Translations under genes and position numbers: made by a program
In this document: in pieces, positions 34,741 to 43,664 of the stretch
How the letters are laid out: each line of letters begins with the position of its first letter
Numbering within the stretch: the first letter of the stretch is position 1
NCBI GenBank assembly: GCA_044221445.1
Contig: JBGAPF010000003.1
Span: 62,001 to 126,000, forward strand
Reading direction: 5' to 3'
Source: JBDHTS01 sp044221445
GTDB lineage: Bacteria; Pseudomonadota; Alphaproteobacteria; Micavibrionales; Micavibrionaceae
Length of the DNA: 64,000 nucleotides
Notes under the pieces: generated by a model
Databases searched by the model: none
What the model was told of the DNA's origin: nothing
Seen by the model: only the letters and a program-made list of their open reading frames with translations

Positions 34741-35105
34741 AGATATTGTGCGAGCAGTTCTTTCACGTCGGTCAGGGAAAGCGATTTCATCGCAAAGCCG
34801 TCCATGCCGCATTCATGGCAGTTTTCGCTGCCTTTCGTGTCCGCGCTGAAACCCACAAGGATACAGGGCTGGCGGCCATGGCCGGCTTCCCACGTCCGGA
34901 TCGACCGGGCGACGTCCGGCCCTTCCATGTCGGGCAGCTGGGTATCGATCAGGACGAGGTCAAACGCCTCTTTTCCAAACAGCGCCACAGCTTCGGCCCC
35001 GGTCGCGGCGGTCACACAGCTATGGCCCAGCTCGGCAAGGACATAATCCATCGTCAGCGCCGCCGAAGGATAATCTTCCACATAAAGTATTTTGGCCATG
35101 CCCAT
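34737..35105 (-). CDS. Stand-alone response regulator receiver domain
   Basis: The 122 residues are a single CheY-like domain with no output domain. Visible are the acidic pair in ILYVEDYPSA, the phospho-acceptor Asp in LVLIDTQLPDMEG and the conserved Lys in GFAMKSLS, where the usual Lys-Pro is Lys-Ser. No kinase gene is adjacent. The start is the ATG at 35105 or two codons later at 35099; GGGAG lies four or ten bases upstream. It likely acts by protein contact, as DivK- or CheY-type regulators do. Confidence 0.88.
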   Translation of the reverse strand: MGMAKILYVEDYPSAALTMDYVLAELGHSCVTAATGAEAVALFGKEAFDLVLIDTQLPDMEGPDVARSIRTWEAGHGRQPCILVGFSADTKGSENCHECGMDGFAMKSLSLTDVKELLAQYL

Positions 35106-35249
35106 TGTTCTCCCGCTTCCTGCATACGCTATTGAAGCCCGATATTCCATTGATTTTTTAAGGCTTTACCCTGCAACCTCTGGCTTTTTGGTCTGAAATG
35201 CGCTACATTTATGAGGTATGCCGATCCAGGCAGATAAGGAGATCCCGAT

Positions 35250-35390
35250 ATGATGAATTTCATCAATAAAGTGACAAGCATGATCAAGCAGGGCAAAAGC
35301 GAAAAAGAAGGGTCCTGCAGTACGGACAGCAAGCCCGTGACAGGCAAGGACCCGAAATCGGGCGGTTGTTGTGGCGGCCATTGCCACTAA
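35250..35390 (+). CDS. 46-residue protein with Cys/His-rich C-terminal tail
   Basis: This is a short gene with a strong ribosome binding site: AAGGAG lies eight bases before the ATG, and a second ATG follows immediately. The protein starts MMNFINKVTSMIKQGK. It is Lys/Ser/Gly-rich in the middle, with one Cys at residue 23, and ends SGGCCGGHCH. The closing CCGGHCH cluster could bind a metal ion such as zinc, copper or iron. A terminator ten bases downstream makes it a self-contained unit. I infer metal binding from the residues alone; the family is not known to me. Confidence 0.72.
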   Translation: MMNFINKVTSMIKQGKSEKEGSCSTDSKPVTGKDPKSGGCCGGHCH

Positions 35391-35398
35391 ATAATTTC

Positions 35399-35426
35399 AA
35401 GGCGCCGCTTCCTGCGGCGCCTTTTT
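35399..35426 (+). terminator. Terminator of the small Cys/His gene
   Basis: GGCGCCGC-TTCCT-GCGGCGCC, an 8-bp GC stem, is followed by TTTTT. It may also serve the convergent gene at 35427, with AA on the left side. Confidence 0.9.
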
Positions 35427-36347
35427 CTATATCTTGCCTATTACATAGACCAGGCCGTTCACATCCCGACCCTCGTCCTGGCGCAGCACGCAGGCTTTTT
35501 CATGTAAAAGTCTGAACCCCGACTGACCTGTCACCCGTTCAAGATAGGGCTGGCTGTAAGCATAGCGATGGTCGCTCCCGAGACGATAGGCATACCCATC
35601 CGCGGCCTGAACAGAGAAACAGAACAGGCCGTCGGGATTCAGAATGTGCCGGACATCCCGGAAAACATCCTCAAGGTCTCCCAGATAAACCAGGACGTCC
35701 GCCGCCAGCGCAAGATCATAGCGACGGCCGCAGGCCGGGAGGAAGGCGCGCAGGTCGGCGACCTCCAGTGACGTGTAAATATTCTTGCGTGCGGCTTCGG
35801 CTAGCATCGCGGCAGACAAATCGATCCCGTCGAGCCTGCAGGCCCTGTCTTTAAACGCTTCACCCGATAACCCCGTGCCGCAGCCAAGGTCCATTATGTT
35901 TTCCAGTGTCGTCAGAGGGCGCACAAGGTCGATCGCCATCCGCATCAGCTGCGGTGCGCGATAATGAAGACGGTCCACAAGGGCATGATCGAAACGCGGC
36001 GCATACTGGTCGAACAGGGAGCGCACATAGGCATCGGGCAACCGTCCGGGTACCGGCATGGCCCCCAGCAGCGCCAGTTTGACGACCGCCCCCATGCGGT
36101 CGGCCGGATCGCCTGAAAGATATTCGGTGAAAGCCGCAGCGGCACGATCCACGTTGCCCGCTTTCATCAGGACTTCCCCCAAATAGAATTTTGCCGCCGC
36201 CCATGAAGGGCTGATGTCGAGGGCCTGGCGCGCCAGATCGGCGGCCGCTTCGAAATCGCCGCGCTCGCTAAACTGACGGGCCATTTCCAGGCGTCGGTCG
36301 GCCAGCATATCGCCGGAACTTGAGAAAAAAATATCGGGCGAAGCCAT
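35427..36347 (-). CDS. TPR-repeat protein with class I methyltransferase domain
   Basis: Residues 1-95 hold tetratricopeptide-like helices (GDFEAAADLARQALDISPSW). Residues about 105-300 are a SAM-dependent methyltransferase with IMDLGCGTGLSGEAF as motif I, the acidic GIDLSAAML as motif II and ALAADVLVYLGDLE as motif IV. The substrate is unknown. The ATG lies two bases after the usher stop, so expression is coupled to the usher gene, suggesting a role in modifying or regulating the surface structure. Confidence 0.85.
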   Translation of the reverse strand: MASPDIFFSSSGDMLADRRLEMARQFSERGDFEAAADLARQALDISPSWAAAKFYLGEVLMKAGNVDRAAAAFTEYLSGDPADRMGAVVKLALLGAMPVPGRLPDAYVRSLFDQYAPRFDHALVDRLHYRAPQLMRMAIDLVRPLTTLENIMDLGCGTGLSGEAFKDRACRLDGIDLSAAMLAEAARKNIYTSLEVADLRAFLPACGRRYDLALAADVLVYLGDLEDVFRDVRHILNPDGLFCFSVQAADGYAYRLGSDHRYAYSQPYLERVTGQSGFRLLHEKACVLRQDEGRDVNGLVYVIGKI

Positions 36348-36349
36348 GG

Positions 36350-39300
36350 TCAGCCTTTGGGCGATACGCGGGCGGACGACAGTTCCTCCAGCGCCGGCAG
36401 AACCTCGACGGTGCAGGCCTGCCCCTGCTTTACAAGCAGTGCGCAGCGCCCCGCCGCCGCCTGTTCGTCCAGGTTGGGCGTGGCGACGCGCAGGACATGC
36501 TGTTCCGTTTTCTCCGGGGACAAGCTGTCGGGGAATTGCGGCACCAGTTTCGCATCGGCGAGCGCCGTGGTGTAGCGCGTCCTGAATTTATACCACATGA
36601 CCGACATCAGTACGCGCGAACGATAACTGCCCAGATTCATGACGACGATTTTGCGATGCGTCGCATTCGCGGCGGGCGGTGCAGCATGCTCATTGATGGA
36701 AGCCACTGTTTCGGGTGCAGGCTGCGGCGCGACGGGCTCGTTTTCAGATGCCTGTGCGGCGGCAGCCTGTCTTACAGATGAGTCTTTGGCCGCCTGTTTC
36801 GCTGCGACACGTGCGGGGAGGGGTTTTTCCGGCGGCGGTACCGTGCCGCGATAGGTCGTCACCACATGGACAGTGCAGTTGACCTTGCTTTCCTGCATTT
36901 TCTGGCAGGCGCCCGCCGCCTGCTCCATGCTCATGGCTTTTCTGGGCTTCAGGACGACCGCCATCGCCCCCGTTTTCGGATCGGGCGTTATCTGCGAAAG
37001 CGGAGTCGCCAGGTCGAACGATGCAAGAACGGGCGAGCGTGCGATCTTCAGCTTGTACCAGGCCAGAGTCATCGACAGGCGGGAATGGAATTTGCCGAGT
37101 TCCACAAGGCTGTGCTGGCTTATCACATCGCTGGCGCGGATAACGCGGGCATGAAGCGGGCCGTCAGGCGGCGGGTTTTCACTGGTGAAACGGAACGCCA
37201 CGTTATAGGGCTTGATAACGACCGATTGCCCGAACAGTGTGGAGCCGTCCGGTTTGAACTCGATCAGGCGGGGAACCGCATAACCGATGCCGTCTCTTGG
37301 TTCCGCTATCAGGTAGTAGGCGCCAGGACGCACCGAGCTGATCGACCAGTATCCATCGGATGCCACGCCTGCCGATTTTTCGATCCTGCCATCGGGCGCA
37401 ACGAGAGAAATCTGAACGCCACGGGCGGCTTTATGCGCCCCGTTCTCCCCGGCAAAATCCGCCTGGCCGTCCATCTCTCCCCCTTCGACAATGGGAAATT
37501 CCAGTTTGGTCACAGCGCCCGGATGAGGACGAATGGAAACGCCGTTAAACAGGCTGATGCCGTAAAGATCTTCGGAAGAGGCGGGATTTACGATGACATC
37601 CGTCAGCCGGTTTTGTTCAAGATCGGGAATGAACGCGATGCCGTTTTTATCCGACAACGCGGAACGTTGGGACTGCAATGCCTGAATCTGTACATCCGGC
37701 AACAGTTCGTCGCCTTCGTCGAAAGTTCCACTGCCGTTTTTATCCATGAAAATTCGCGCTGCCACGCCGCCTGTGCCCGTGAGGTAACGATTATAAACGT
37801 CATATCTGTTGGACAGAGGGTCCGCGGCTGCGGCAAAATGAACATTCAGTGCTCCTGTGACATTGCGGTCACTGTCTACCTGGATGCTCGGGCTTATATT
37901 TGCCATTTTCGTTTGCCAGTTCAACCCCAGCGACCCTTTCACAAAAGAAGGGTCGGCAAGATATTCCAGCTGGCTCGTCATATCGAGTTTTTCACCGATG
38001 GCGCGGTTATATTCGAGTTCGGCGCCGGTAAATCGGGTTTCTGGAATGGATTGGTAATTGGCAGCGGCGCGCCAGGATCCTCCATAGGCAAAGCCGCGCA
38101 CATCGACCCTTCCCGATGCCGATTCGTTTGTGGCGCCACTGCCGCTTTCAATAAGGCTGTACTGACTGCCTGTTGAAAGAAGAATAGACTCCAGGCGCGT
38201 CGTCAGGCCCGAAGAAAGAATAAGCTGACTGCCGCCGCTATACAGATTGTTGAAAGTCCCGCTTAAATTGTAATTCGTGTTGTCAAAAAGAGACAGGTTC
38301 AGGGGGACGGGGCCGCTGAGGCTGGCCCTGTACGACTCTTTAAGTGAGGCGCCTTCGAAAGAGGATGAAGGGTTGAATTCAGGCGAGTTCATAGCATATT
38401 GCAGCAGCGCCGACTGTCCGTCAAACGTCCGCCGCGCCGTCATCGTGCCACCGAATGCGCCATTGCTCGTATCGTAACCAAGGTCGGCATTGAAAAATGT
38501 CCCGAAAGCATAGGATGCCAACCCTGTCTGCGCCAGAGTCCTGTAAGTCCCGTCATAACTGTTGGCATCGATCCCGATATTCCCTGTACCGATATCTCCA
38601 AGACCGTATTCATAATTAGCGGCAATATGCGGATCGCCTGTGCCAGGTGCCACAGGCCGTTCACGCTGCCATGTCGTAAGCCCATGACGCGAGACGGAAA
38701 GCGCATAGTGCCCCTTTCCGTCTGTCAATGTCCGTGGATCGACACCCACGTGCTTATGTTCTTCCTTCACTTCACCCTGCGGGCCATAAAATAAAAATTT
38801 GAAATCGTTGTCGCCGACTACGAGATCCACTTTGCCGAAATCATAACGGCCTGTTTCATCGACATGGCGGATATCGATGAAGGAGTTATTCCGGTACAAT
38901 TCGACATCCCAGCCGGGCTGGGCGTCTCCATGGATTTCAGTTGTCGTATCGTTCGTAAGGCTGTCAAGACTCCTGTTTGTGACGCTTACACCCTGCTCCT
39001 GTCCTCCGCTGCCGATAATAGGTTGGGTTAATGTGTTCACATCCCCAAAACTATAGGCTGTCGCGTGAAGCGGACCAAGGAGGCTTGCTTCCGGATCCTG
39101 TTTACCGAAAGTGAACCGCGCATTGTCAAGGTAGGGCTGCTGCTCTGTCCCACCGAGAAACGCCTGGCCGCTTAGCCCGGCAACATCGCCTTCCAGTATC
39201 GTTGACCATGTCGTGGTTTTGAGAGGAGCGTTGCCAGGCGTGTGAAGCCAGCGCGTATTGATATTGGTATCGATATACGGCAGCGAAAGCAGCGCGTAAG

Positions 39301-40024
39301 GCTGTTCCTGATACGGAAGAGTGGCGGCAGTATCGCCATAGGACTGGCTGCGCTTCTTTCTACCACGGAGATACGCTTCTTCCACTGGAAAAGGTTTCGT
39401 TGTCTTTACATCAATCGAAAGATTGGCGAAATCGTATGAAAAGTCGATTCCAAACCACTTTTCGAGCAAAGTGGACGAAACCAGGATATCGTTTTCATCT
39501 ACCTTGATATCCAGCGGATCTACTTTTGCCGTCTCTCCGGCGATAACGACACGGTTTTTCCGGGCATCGAGGACAAATGTATTCGTCTGGCGTATAAACC
39601 AGCCCTTGGCTGTGCCCTCGGAAGGTTTCGCTGTAATGGCCAGGCCAGTTGCCGACGCGAAATCGCTTAAGGAGAGTAGTAGGCGGTGATTTTGCTTGAT
39701 GCTATAAACATCCTGTGTGGTACTGACCTGATTTTTCCCAAGAATAATATGAAATAGAAGAGGTTCATTGTCTGGCAGCACCGTTTTGGCTTTGCGTTCT
39801 GCAAGTTCGATCTTGCCAGCGCCCGTAAGATACAGCTCGGCCTCGCTGAGACTGCCGCCGATCTTGCTGGCAAAGTTATCCTCCAGCTCCTGAAGCGCCT
39901 TTTTATTGGAAGACGCCGCTAAATCGGCAGCCGTCGCTTTTCCGATCCATCCAGCGCATCCCACGATAATGCCCGCTGACAGAGTATAAAAAACTGCTTT
40001 CCGTATTGCTGAATCTCGTGGCAT
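36350..40024 (-). CDS. Usher-type outer-membrane protein with C-terminal SPOR-like repeats
   Basis: This 1224-residue exported protein resembles the ushers that secrete pilins. Residues 1-33 are a signal peptide (AGWIGKATAADL). Residues about 70-200 form a small domain like the copper-amine-oxidase N-terminal fold (LLLSLSDFASATGLAI, DILVSSTLLEKWFGIDF). About 230-750 is a beta-barrel region with a plug-like segment (GWDVELYRNNSFIDIRHVDE). Next comes a Ca-loop-like DKNGSGTFDEGDE near 760, opening SdrD/carboxypeptidase-regulatory-type modules. The last 255 residues hold two SPOR-like repeats. Classical ushers have about 800-850 residues and lack these. It is divergent from the pilin genes. Confidence 0.82.
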   Translation of the reverse strand: MPRDSAIRKAVFYTLSAGIIVGCAGWIGKATAADLAASSNKKALQELEDNFASKIGGSLSEAELYLTGAGKIELAERKAKTVLPDNEPLLFHIILGKNQVSTTQDVYSIKQNHRLLLSLSDFASATGLAITAKPSEGTAKGWFIRQTNTFVLDARKNRVVIAGETAKVDPLDIKVDENDILVSSTLLEKWFGIDFSYDFANLSIDVKTTKPFPVEEAYLRGRKKRSQSYGDTAATLPYQEQPYALLSLPYIDTNINTRWLHTPGNAPLKTTTWSTILEGDVAGLSGQAFLGGTEQQPYLDNARFTFGKQDPEASLLGPLHATAYSFGDVNTLTQPIIGSGGQEQGVSVTNRSLDSLTNDTTTEIHGDAQPGWDVELYRNNSFIDIRHVDETGRYDFGKVDLVVGDNDFKFLFYGPQGEVKEEHKHVGVDPRTLTDGKGHYALSVSRHGLTTWQRERPVAPGTGDPHIAANYEYGLGDIGTGNIGIDANSYDGTYRTLAQTGLASYAFGTFFNADLGYDTSNGAFGGTMTARRTFDGQSALLQYAMNSPEFNPSSSFEGASLKESYRASLSGPVPLNLSLFDNTNYNLSGTFNNLYSGGSQLILSSGLTTRLESILLSTGSQYSLIESGSGATNESASGRVDVRGFAYGGSWRAAANYQSIPETRFTGAELEYNRAIGEKLDMTSQLEYLADPSFVKGSLGLNWQTKMANISPSIQVDSDRNVTGALNVHFAAAADPLSNRYDVYNRYLTGTGGVAARIFMDKNGSGTFDEGDELLPDVQIQALQSQRSALSDKNGIAFIPDLEQNRLTDVIVNPASSEDLYGISLFNGVSIRPHPGAVTKLEFPIVEGGEMDGQADFAGENGAHKAARGVQISLVAPDGRIEKSAGVASDGYWSISSVRPGAYYLIAEPRDGIGYAVPRLIEFKPDGSTLFGQSVVIKPYNVAFRFTSENPPPDGPLHARVIRASDVISQHSLVELGKFHSRLSMTLAWYKLKIARSPVLASFDLATPLSQITPDPKTGAMAVVLKPRKAMSMEQAAGACQKMQESKVNCTVHVVTTYRGTVPPPEKPLPARVAAKQAAKDSSVRQAAAAQASENEPVAPQPAPETVASINEHAAPPAANATHRKIVVMNLGSYRSRVLMSVMWYKFRTRYTTALADAKLVPQFPDSLSPEKTEQHVLRVATPNLDEQAAAGRCALLVKQGQACTVEVLPALEELSSARVSPKG
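36398..36652 (-). repeat. SPOR-like repeat B of the usher (residues about 1125-1209)
   Basis: MNLGSYRSRVLMSVMWYKF opens the unit and GRCALLVKQGQACTVEVL ends it. It aligns without large gaps to repeat A. SPOR domains bind denuded peptidoglycan at division sites. Confidence 0.65.
36860..37117 (-). repeat. SPOR-like repeat A of the usher (residues about 970-1055)
   Basis: VELGKFHSRLSMTLAWYKL opens the unit and AGACQKMQESKVNCTVHVV ends it. A Pro/Ala-rich linker of about 70 residues separates it from repeat B. Confidence 0.65.
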
Positions 40025-40279
40025 TTTTAAATAAAATAAAAGGCCTCACCAAGCATTTTTCCGAGTATAGCTTATATAACATCATACACGAAATATCTTC
40101 TCCCGCTTCGAATCTCTATGACAAATATCTTGTTAAATACGCCTTATAACCACCTAAAAAGCCTTGGAATTTTTAGTTAAATCATTTTTAATGAGTGAGC
40201 GGCTATACTAGACTGGTAAGGTCGGCTGTGTTAGAACAGTGGCTACATGTGCAACCTCTCAAGGATTGGGGAGTTATCT
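40025..40279. promoter_or_regulatory. AT-rich divergent control region of the pilus-like locus
   Basis: These 255 bases separate the usher gene (reverse) from the first pilin gene (forward). The stretch is markedly AT-rich. TATACT at 40204-40209 is a good -10 box for the forward genes, but no convincing -35 lies at the right distance, so activation by a regulator or another sigma factor is possible. AT-rich runs around 40100-40190 could bind nucleoid proteins. Confidence 0.5.
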
Positions 40280-40990
40280 ATGAATATTTTGAAAGAACTT
40301 CAAAAAACAGCGTTGCTTTCATCGGCCGTTGCTGTCCTGGCTCTCGGAGCCTCACCCGCCAAAGCGGCTGAAGGCGTTGCCTTCCTTGGACATATCAGCG
40401 CCAGCGTGACCAGCCTGCTGAACATCACAGAATTATCTCCGATCAAATTCGGAAACTTTTCGATCACATGCCCTAACAACACATGCGATACCAGCAGCAG
40501 CATTCTTTTATCGGCTTCCGGTACCCGTACCGCTACACAGGGCGCCAATACATTAACGCTTCTGTACGGTAACGGTTCCACACAGGGTGTTGCGAACGGT
40601 ACAGATCTTGAAACCGCGTCACAAGCTCCAGGTTTCTATTCGATCAACACAGGCGTTGCTTCAGCGCAGGACGTCTATATTACCTTCGCCGACAATACTG
40701 GTCAGATTATCGATGCCCAGCATCCGGACAACGAGGTCCAGCTTCTGGGCGGCGTTGGCGGTGCCCAGGCCTTTACGGTCGATACGTTTACGATCAACCA
40801 GGACGACGGGACTGACGGTTATTCGGGCACAACCCCTGCGGCCGACGCCGTTTATGGCGCGCGGGTCACCACCTCTGCGGGCGGTCTTGCCACAGTCCGC
40901 GTTGGCGCCACGCTGCATACGACGGTTACGGCAGCCGATTACGGCGCAGGCCCTTATCGCGGCACGTTCTACATTATGGCAAGCTACTAA
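40280..40990 (+). CDS. DUF4402-like pilin candidate, major
   Basis: The 236 residues begin with a signal peptide ending near AKAAEG. A beta-rich body follows with LSPIKFGNFSI near residue 50 and a C-terminal YGAGPYRGTFYIMASY. The IKFG motif and Y-x-GTY-type ending are shared with the next gene and with DUF4402 proteins. Two Cys (CPNNTC) could form a disulfide. The start at 40280 (MNILKELQ) has GGGGAG six bases upstream; the earlier ATG at 40247 does not. A terminator follows, so it may be produced in excess over the downstream genes, as major pilins are. Confidence 0.75.
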   Translation: MNILKELQKTALLSSAVAVLALGASPAKAAEGVAFLGHISASVTSLLNITELSPIKFGNFSITCPNNTCDTSSSILLSASGTRTATQGANTLTLLYGNGSTQGVANGTDLETASQAPGFYSINTGVASAQDVYITFADNTGQIIDAQHPDNEVQLLGGVGGAQAFTVDTFTINQDDGTDGYSGTTPAADAVYGARVTTSAGGLATVRVGATLHTTVTAADYGAGPYRGTFYIMASY

Positions 40991-41008
40991 GCTGCCTTTC
41001 CAGTTTCA

Positions 41009-41034
41009 AAAAGCCCCCGGTCGGGGGCTTTTTT
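41009..41034 (+). terminator. Terminator after the first pilin gene
   Basis: AAAAGCCCCCG-GT-CGGGGGCTTTT is a long GC stem followed by T. It probably allows partial read-through to the next genes, or those have their own promoter. Confidence 0.85.
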
Positions 41035-41129
41035 ATTGGGTTCGTTGAGCCGTAGAAACGGCGTGTGCCCCTTTTAAATTCACATGACAGGTCTTATATA
41101 TATTTAGTCTGAACGAAACAGGCAGAGAA

Positions 41130-41609
41130 ATGAAAAAACCTTCGCTCTTACTGTTCTTCTTAATTTTTATATTTTTACCAAATTACGCGTCCGCAGCTGT
41201 CACGCAAACGGAATCTCAACCTATTAAATTTGGCAATATGGTCGTAACAGACCCGCCCCCACAGACCATCGTGTTGGAACCTGACGGGGACGAAACCGTG
41301 AGCGCCGGCATAACGAAAATGTCTCCCGCGCAAAACGGTGTGGCGTTGCTTGGGGGATTTACGCCTGGCGCGGCTGTAACTGTCACGCTTGCAAATCCTG
41401 AAACGGCGCAGACTACCAAATCAGGAGGATCTTCGTTCGATATCACCGATTTTACTTTCGATTCTCCGGGCGGAAACTATATTGCTGACGGCGCTGGTAC
41501 CATTGAAGTCCAAATTGGCGCTACTCTGACCACGAATACATTAGCGGCGTCCTACACGGACGGCCCGTATCTCGGAACTTACACTCTTGACCTCCTAGTA
41601 GACTATTGA
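41130..41609 (+). CDS. DUF4402-like pilin candidate, minor
   Basis: The 159 residues start with a signal peptide (MKKPSLLLFFLIFIFLP to about residue 22). SQPIKFGNMVV near 29 and the C-terminal GPYLGTYTLDLLVDY match the paralogue at 40280. The lack of Cys and shorter body suggest a tip or minor subunit. It lies 15 bases before the chaperone gene and likely forms one transcript with it. Confidence 0.7.
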   Translation: MKKPSLLLFFLIFIFLPNYASAAVTQTESQPIKFGNMVVTDPPPQTIVLEPDGDETVSAGITKMSPAQNGVALLGGFTPGAAVTVTLANPETAQTTKSGGSSFDITDFTFDSPGGNYIADGAGTIEVQIGATLTTNTLAASYTDGPYLGTYTLDLLVDY

Positions 41610-41624
41610 GATGAAGGAAGAACG

Positions 41625-42458
41625 ATGAAACAGGTGACACGCTTTATCCTGGTATTTATTCTGCTCGCAACATTCGCCCCGATGGCGCCCGCAAAAGCGG
41701 ATCTCGGTATAACCCCTGTCAGAATCGTTTTCGAAGGCCGGGGCCGATCTGCCACCGTACAGCTTGTGAACCTGACCGACCATACCAATACCTATCGTAT
41801 GGGATGGCTAACGATGAAAGCGAGGCCGGAAGGCGGGTATGAAGTCGCTCAAGCGGCAGATCAGAACGACCCGTATAGCGTTGCTAAAATGATCGTTTTC
41901 ACTCCAAGGCAGGTAACCATCGAACCCCATGGCCAGCAGACGATCCGGCTATCTCTGCGCCGTCCTGCCGACCTTCCGTTCGGTGAATATCGCGCCCATA
42001 TGTCGCTGGTCAGGATGGCGCGTGACGTACAGCCCCTAAGAGTCGACCCAGAGCAAAAAGACATCAGCCTGGCGCTTGACGTCAATGTCGGATTTTCTAT
42101 TCCTGTGATCGTCCGAAGCGGTGAAGACAAGGATTTGAAAATTTCTTTGTCTTCACCCCGATTGAAAATGACGGAAGGCAAAAAACCCGTGCCAAAACTT
42201 AATATTGATATTAACAGGGACGCGGGAACGTTTAGCAGCTACGGTTTTCTCGATGTTTACTGGCAGCCGCCTCAGGGAAAAGAAGAAAAGATTGGAAGAC
42301 TGGATAACGTTGCGCTTTATCCCGAAATCAAACAACGTCATATGGAAGTTCCTTTGGATAAAGTTCCGACCGGAGGCAATCTCAGGGTTGTGTATCGCGG
42401 CAAGTACGAATCCGAAGGCACGACTTGGGCTGAAAAAAGCTTTCCCATTGGCAAATAG
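41625..42458 (+). CDS. Periplasmic pilus-assembly chaperone
   Basis: The 277 residues have a signal peptide (cleavage near AKADLG), an N-terminal Ig-like domain with ITPVRIVFEGRGRSATVQLVN, the FTPRQVTIEPHGQQTIRLSLRR strand region typical of PapD-like chaperones, then FGEYRAHMSLVRM and a second beta domain. Such chaperones cap pilin subunits and hand them to the usher. It lies immediately after the minor pilin gene. Confidence 0.85.
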   Translation: MKQVTRFILVFILLATFAPMAPAKADLGITPVRIVFEGRGRSATVQLVNLTDHTNTYRMGWLTMKARPEGGYEVAQAADQNDPYSVAKMIVFTPRQVTIEPHGQQTIRLSLRRPADLPFGEYRAHMSLVRMARDVQPLRVDPEQKDISLALDVNVGFSIPVIVRSGEDKDLKISLSSPRLKMTEGKKPVPKLNIDINRDAGTFSSYGFLDVYWQPPQGKEEKIGRLDNVALYPEIKQRHMEVPLDKVPTGGNLRVVYRGKYESEGTTWAEKSFPIGK

Positions 42459-42550
42459 TGGGCCTGGCAGTGCATGATTGACCGCCTCTCCCCGGGCCTT
42501 TAGAATGAGAAGGCCTAAGGTGGCGCATTTTTGGGAACACTCCTTTTTTC

Positions 42551-43546
42551 ATGCTTTGCAGAAACCGTTGTCTCATCACTGGTAATGGTGCTGTCGTTGT
42601 TCATGGAGGTCCTCTGTGGCGTGGTTTTATTTTATGTTTCTGTCTGTTCCTGACGCTTCCTGGCTGTTCCGGCAACCGTTCGCCTGAGGTTCAAGCAGGC
42701 AATGCGGAACCCCTGAGCACCAAACCTGGCGAATCCGTAAAACCACTTGAAACCATCGCGCCGATCCCGACTGCCATGGAGACTTTCAGAACGCTCGCGC
42801 CACCCGACGGGCTGAAACTGACCCCTCTTTTCAGCGTACCCCTATCGGATGATGGTGCACGTATCAAAAGGCTGGAAACCGCCGTCCAGTCGTTGCACGA
42901 CGATTTCGACACCATCATGCCGACCATGGTGCGCATGGCCGTTATGGAAAAGAGCATGAAAGAGCTGATCGATCAGATGGAGCGGTTGCAGGGAAACGCC
43001 GGCAGCGAAGGGCGAAATGAAAGCGGGACGCCCGATCCTGGTTTTATGGGCCCCGTCAGGCCGGATTCGGCGCAGCAGGATGCCGTGGACGTGTCGTCCT
43101 TACCTGCCGCAACGGGACAGCAAACATCTTTATCCACAAAAAACGAAGTCTTCGGGCCTTTCCAGCCTGCCGCGGCGGCGCCATCGACCGCTTTGCCGCA
43201 ACAGGCTCCTGCGGATCCCGAAAAAATCACGGCGGGGGATGTTAATGGCATCAGGATCGGCGATCACGACGACATGACGCGAATCGTCCTCGATACGAGT
43301 GCGCAAGGCTCCTTTACGGCCAGCCTCGATAAAGAGGGAAAACACCTTATCGTGGATCTGGCCCGTTTTGACCGGGCGGATCTGGCACCGTCCGCCCCTG
43401 TGAAAAGCAGGCTTGTCGCCTCCTATTCATACGAAGGCGGCATTCTTTCGCTTGAATTGCTGCGGCCCGCTAAAATCGTGCAGCAACAGACACTGCCTCC
43501 AGAAGGCAAATCCGGCTTTCGCATAGTCGTTGATATTTCAGGCTGA
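42551..43546 (+). CDS. AMIN-domain lipoprotein 1 of the pilus-like locus
   Basis: The frame has a lipobox (LTLPGCSG) with the acylated Cys at residue 39. A coiled-coil-like block follows at residues about 104-146 (IKRLETAVQSLHDDFD, MEKSMKELIDQMERL), then a Pro/Ala/Gln linker and an AMIN domain at about 229-331 (VNGIRIGDHDDMTRIVLD). AMIN domains target amidases and secretins to peptidoglycan. The only ATG, at 42551, has no ribosome binding site. A CTG at 42614, four bases after GGAGG, would give a normal short lipoprotein signal peptide. Paralogous to the next gene. Confidence 0.78.
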   Translation: MLCRNRCLITGNGAVVVHGGPLWRGFILCFCLFLTLPGCSGNRSPEVQAGNAEPLSTKPGESVKPLETIAPIPTAMETFRTLAPPDGLKLTPLFSVPLSDDGARIKRLETAVQSLHDDFDTIMPTMVRMAVMEKSMKELIDQMERLQGNAGSEGRNESGTPDPGFMGPVRPDSAQQDAVDVSSLPAATGQQTSLSTKNEVFGPFQPAAAAPSTALPQQAPADPEKITAGDVNGIRIGDHDDMTRIVLDTSAQGSFTASLDKEGKHLIVDLARFDRADLAPSAPVKSRLVASYSYEGGILSLELLRPAKIVQQQTLPPEGKSGFRIVVDISG

Positions 43547-43664
43547 TTCCATAATTTCCCGCAACACTTCCTGTTGACCGGTGACTCTCCCCCCACGTAC
43601 TCTGTTATGAGGGGCGAATCAGCTCCGGGGCACATCTTACTATCTCTTCTGGGACTTCTCCTTA

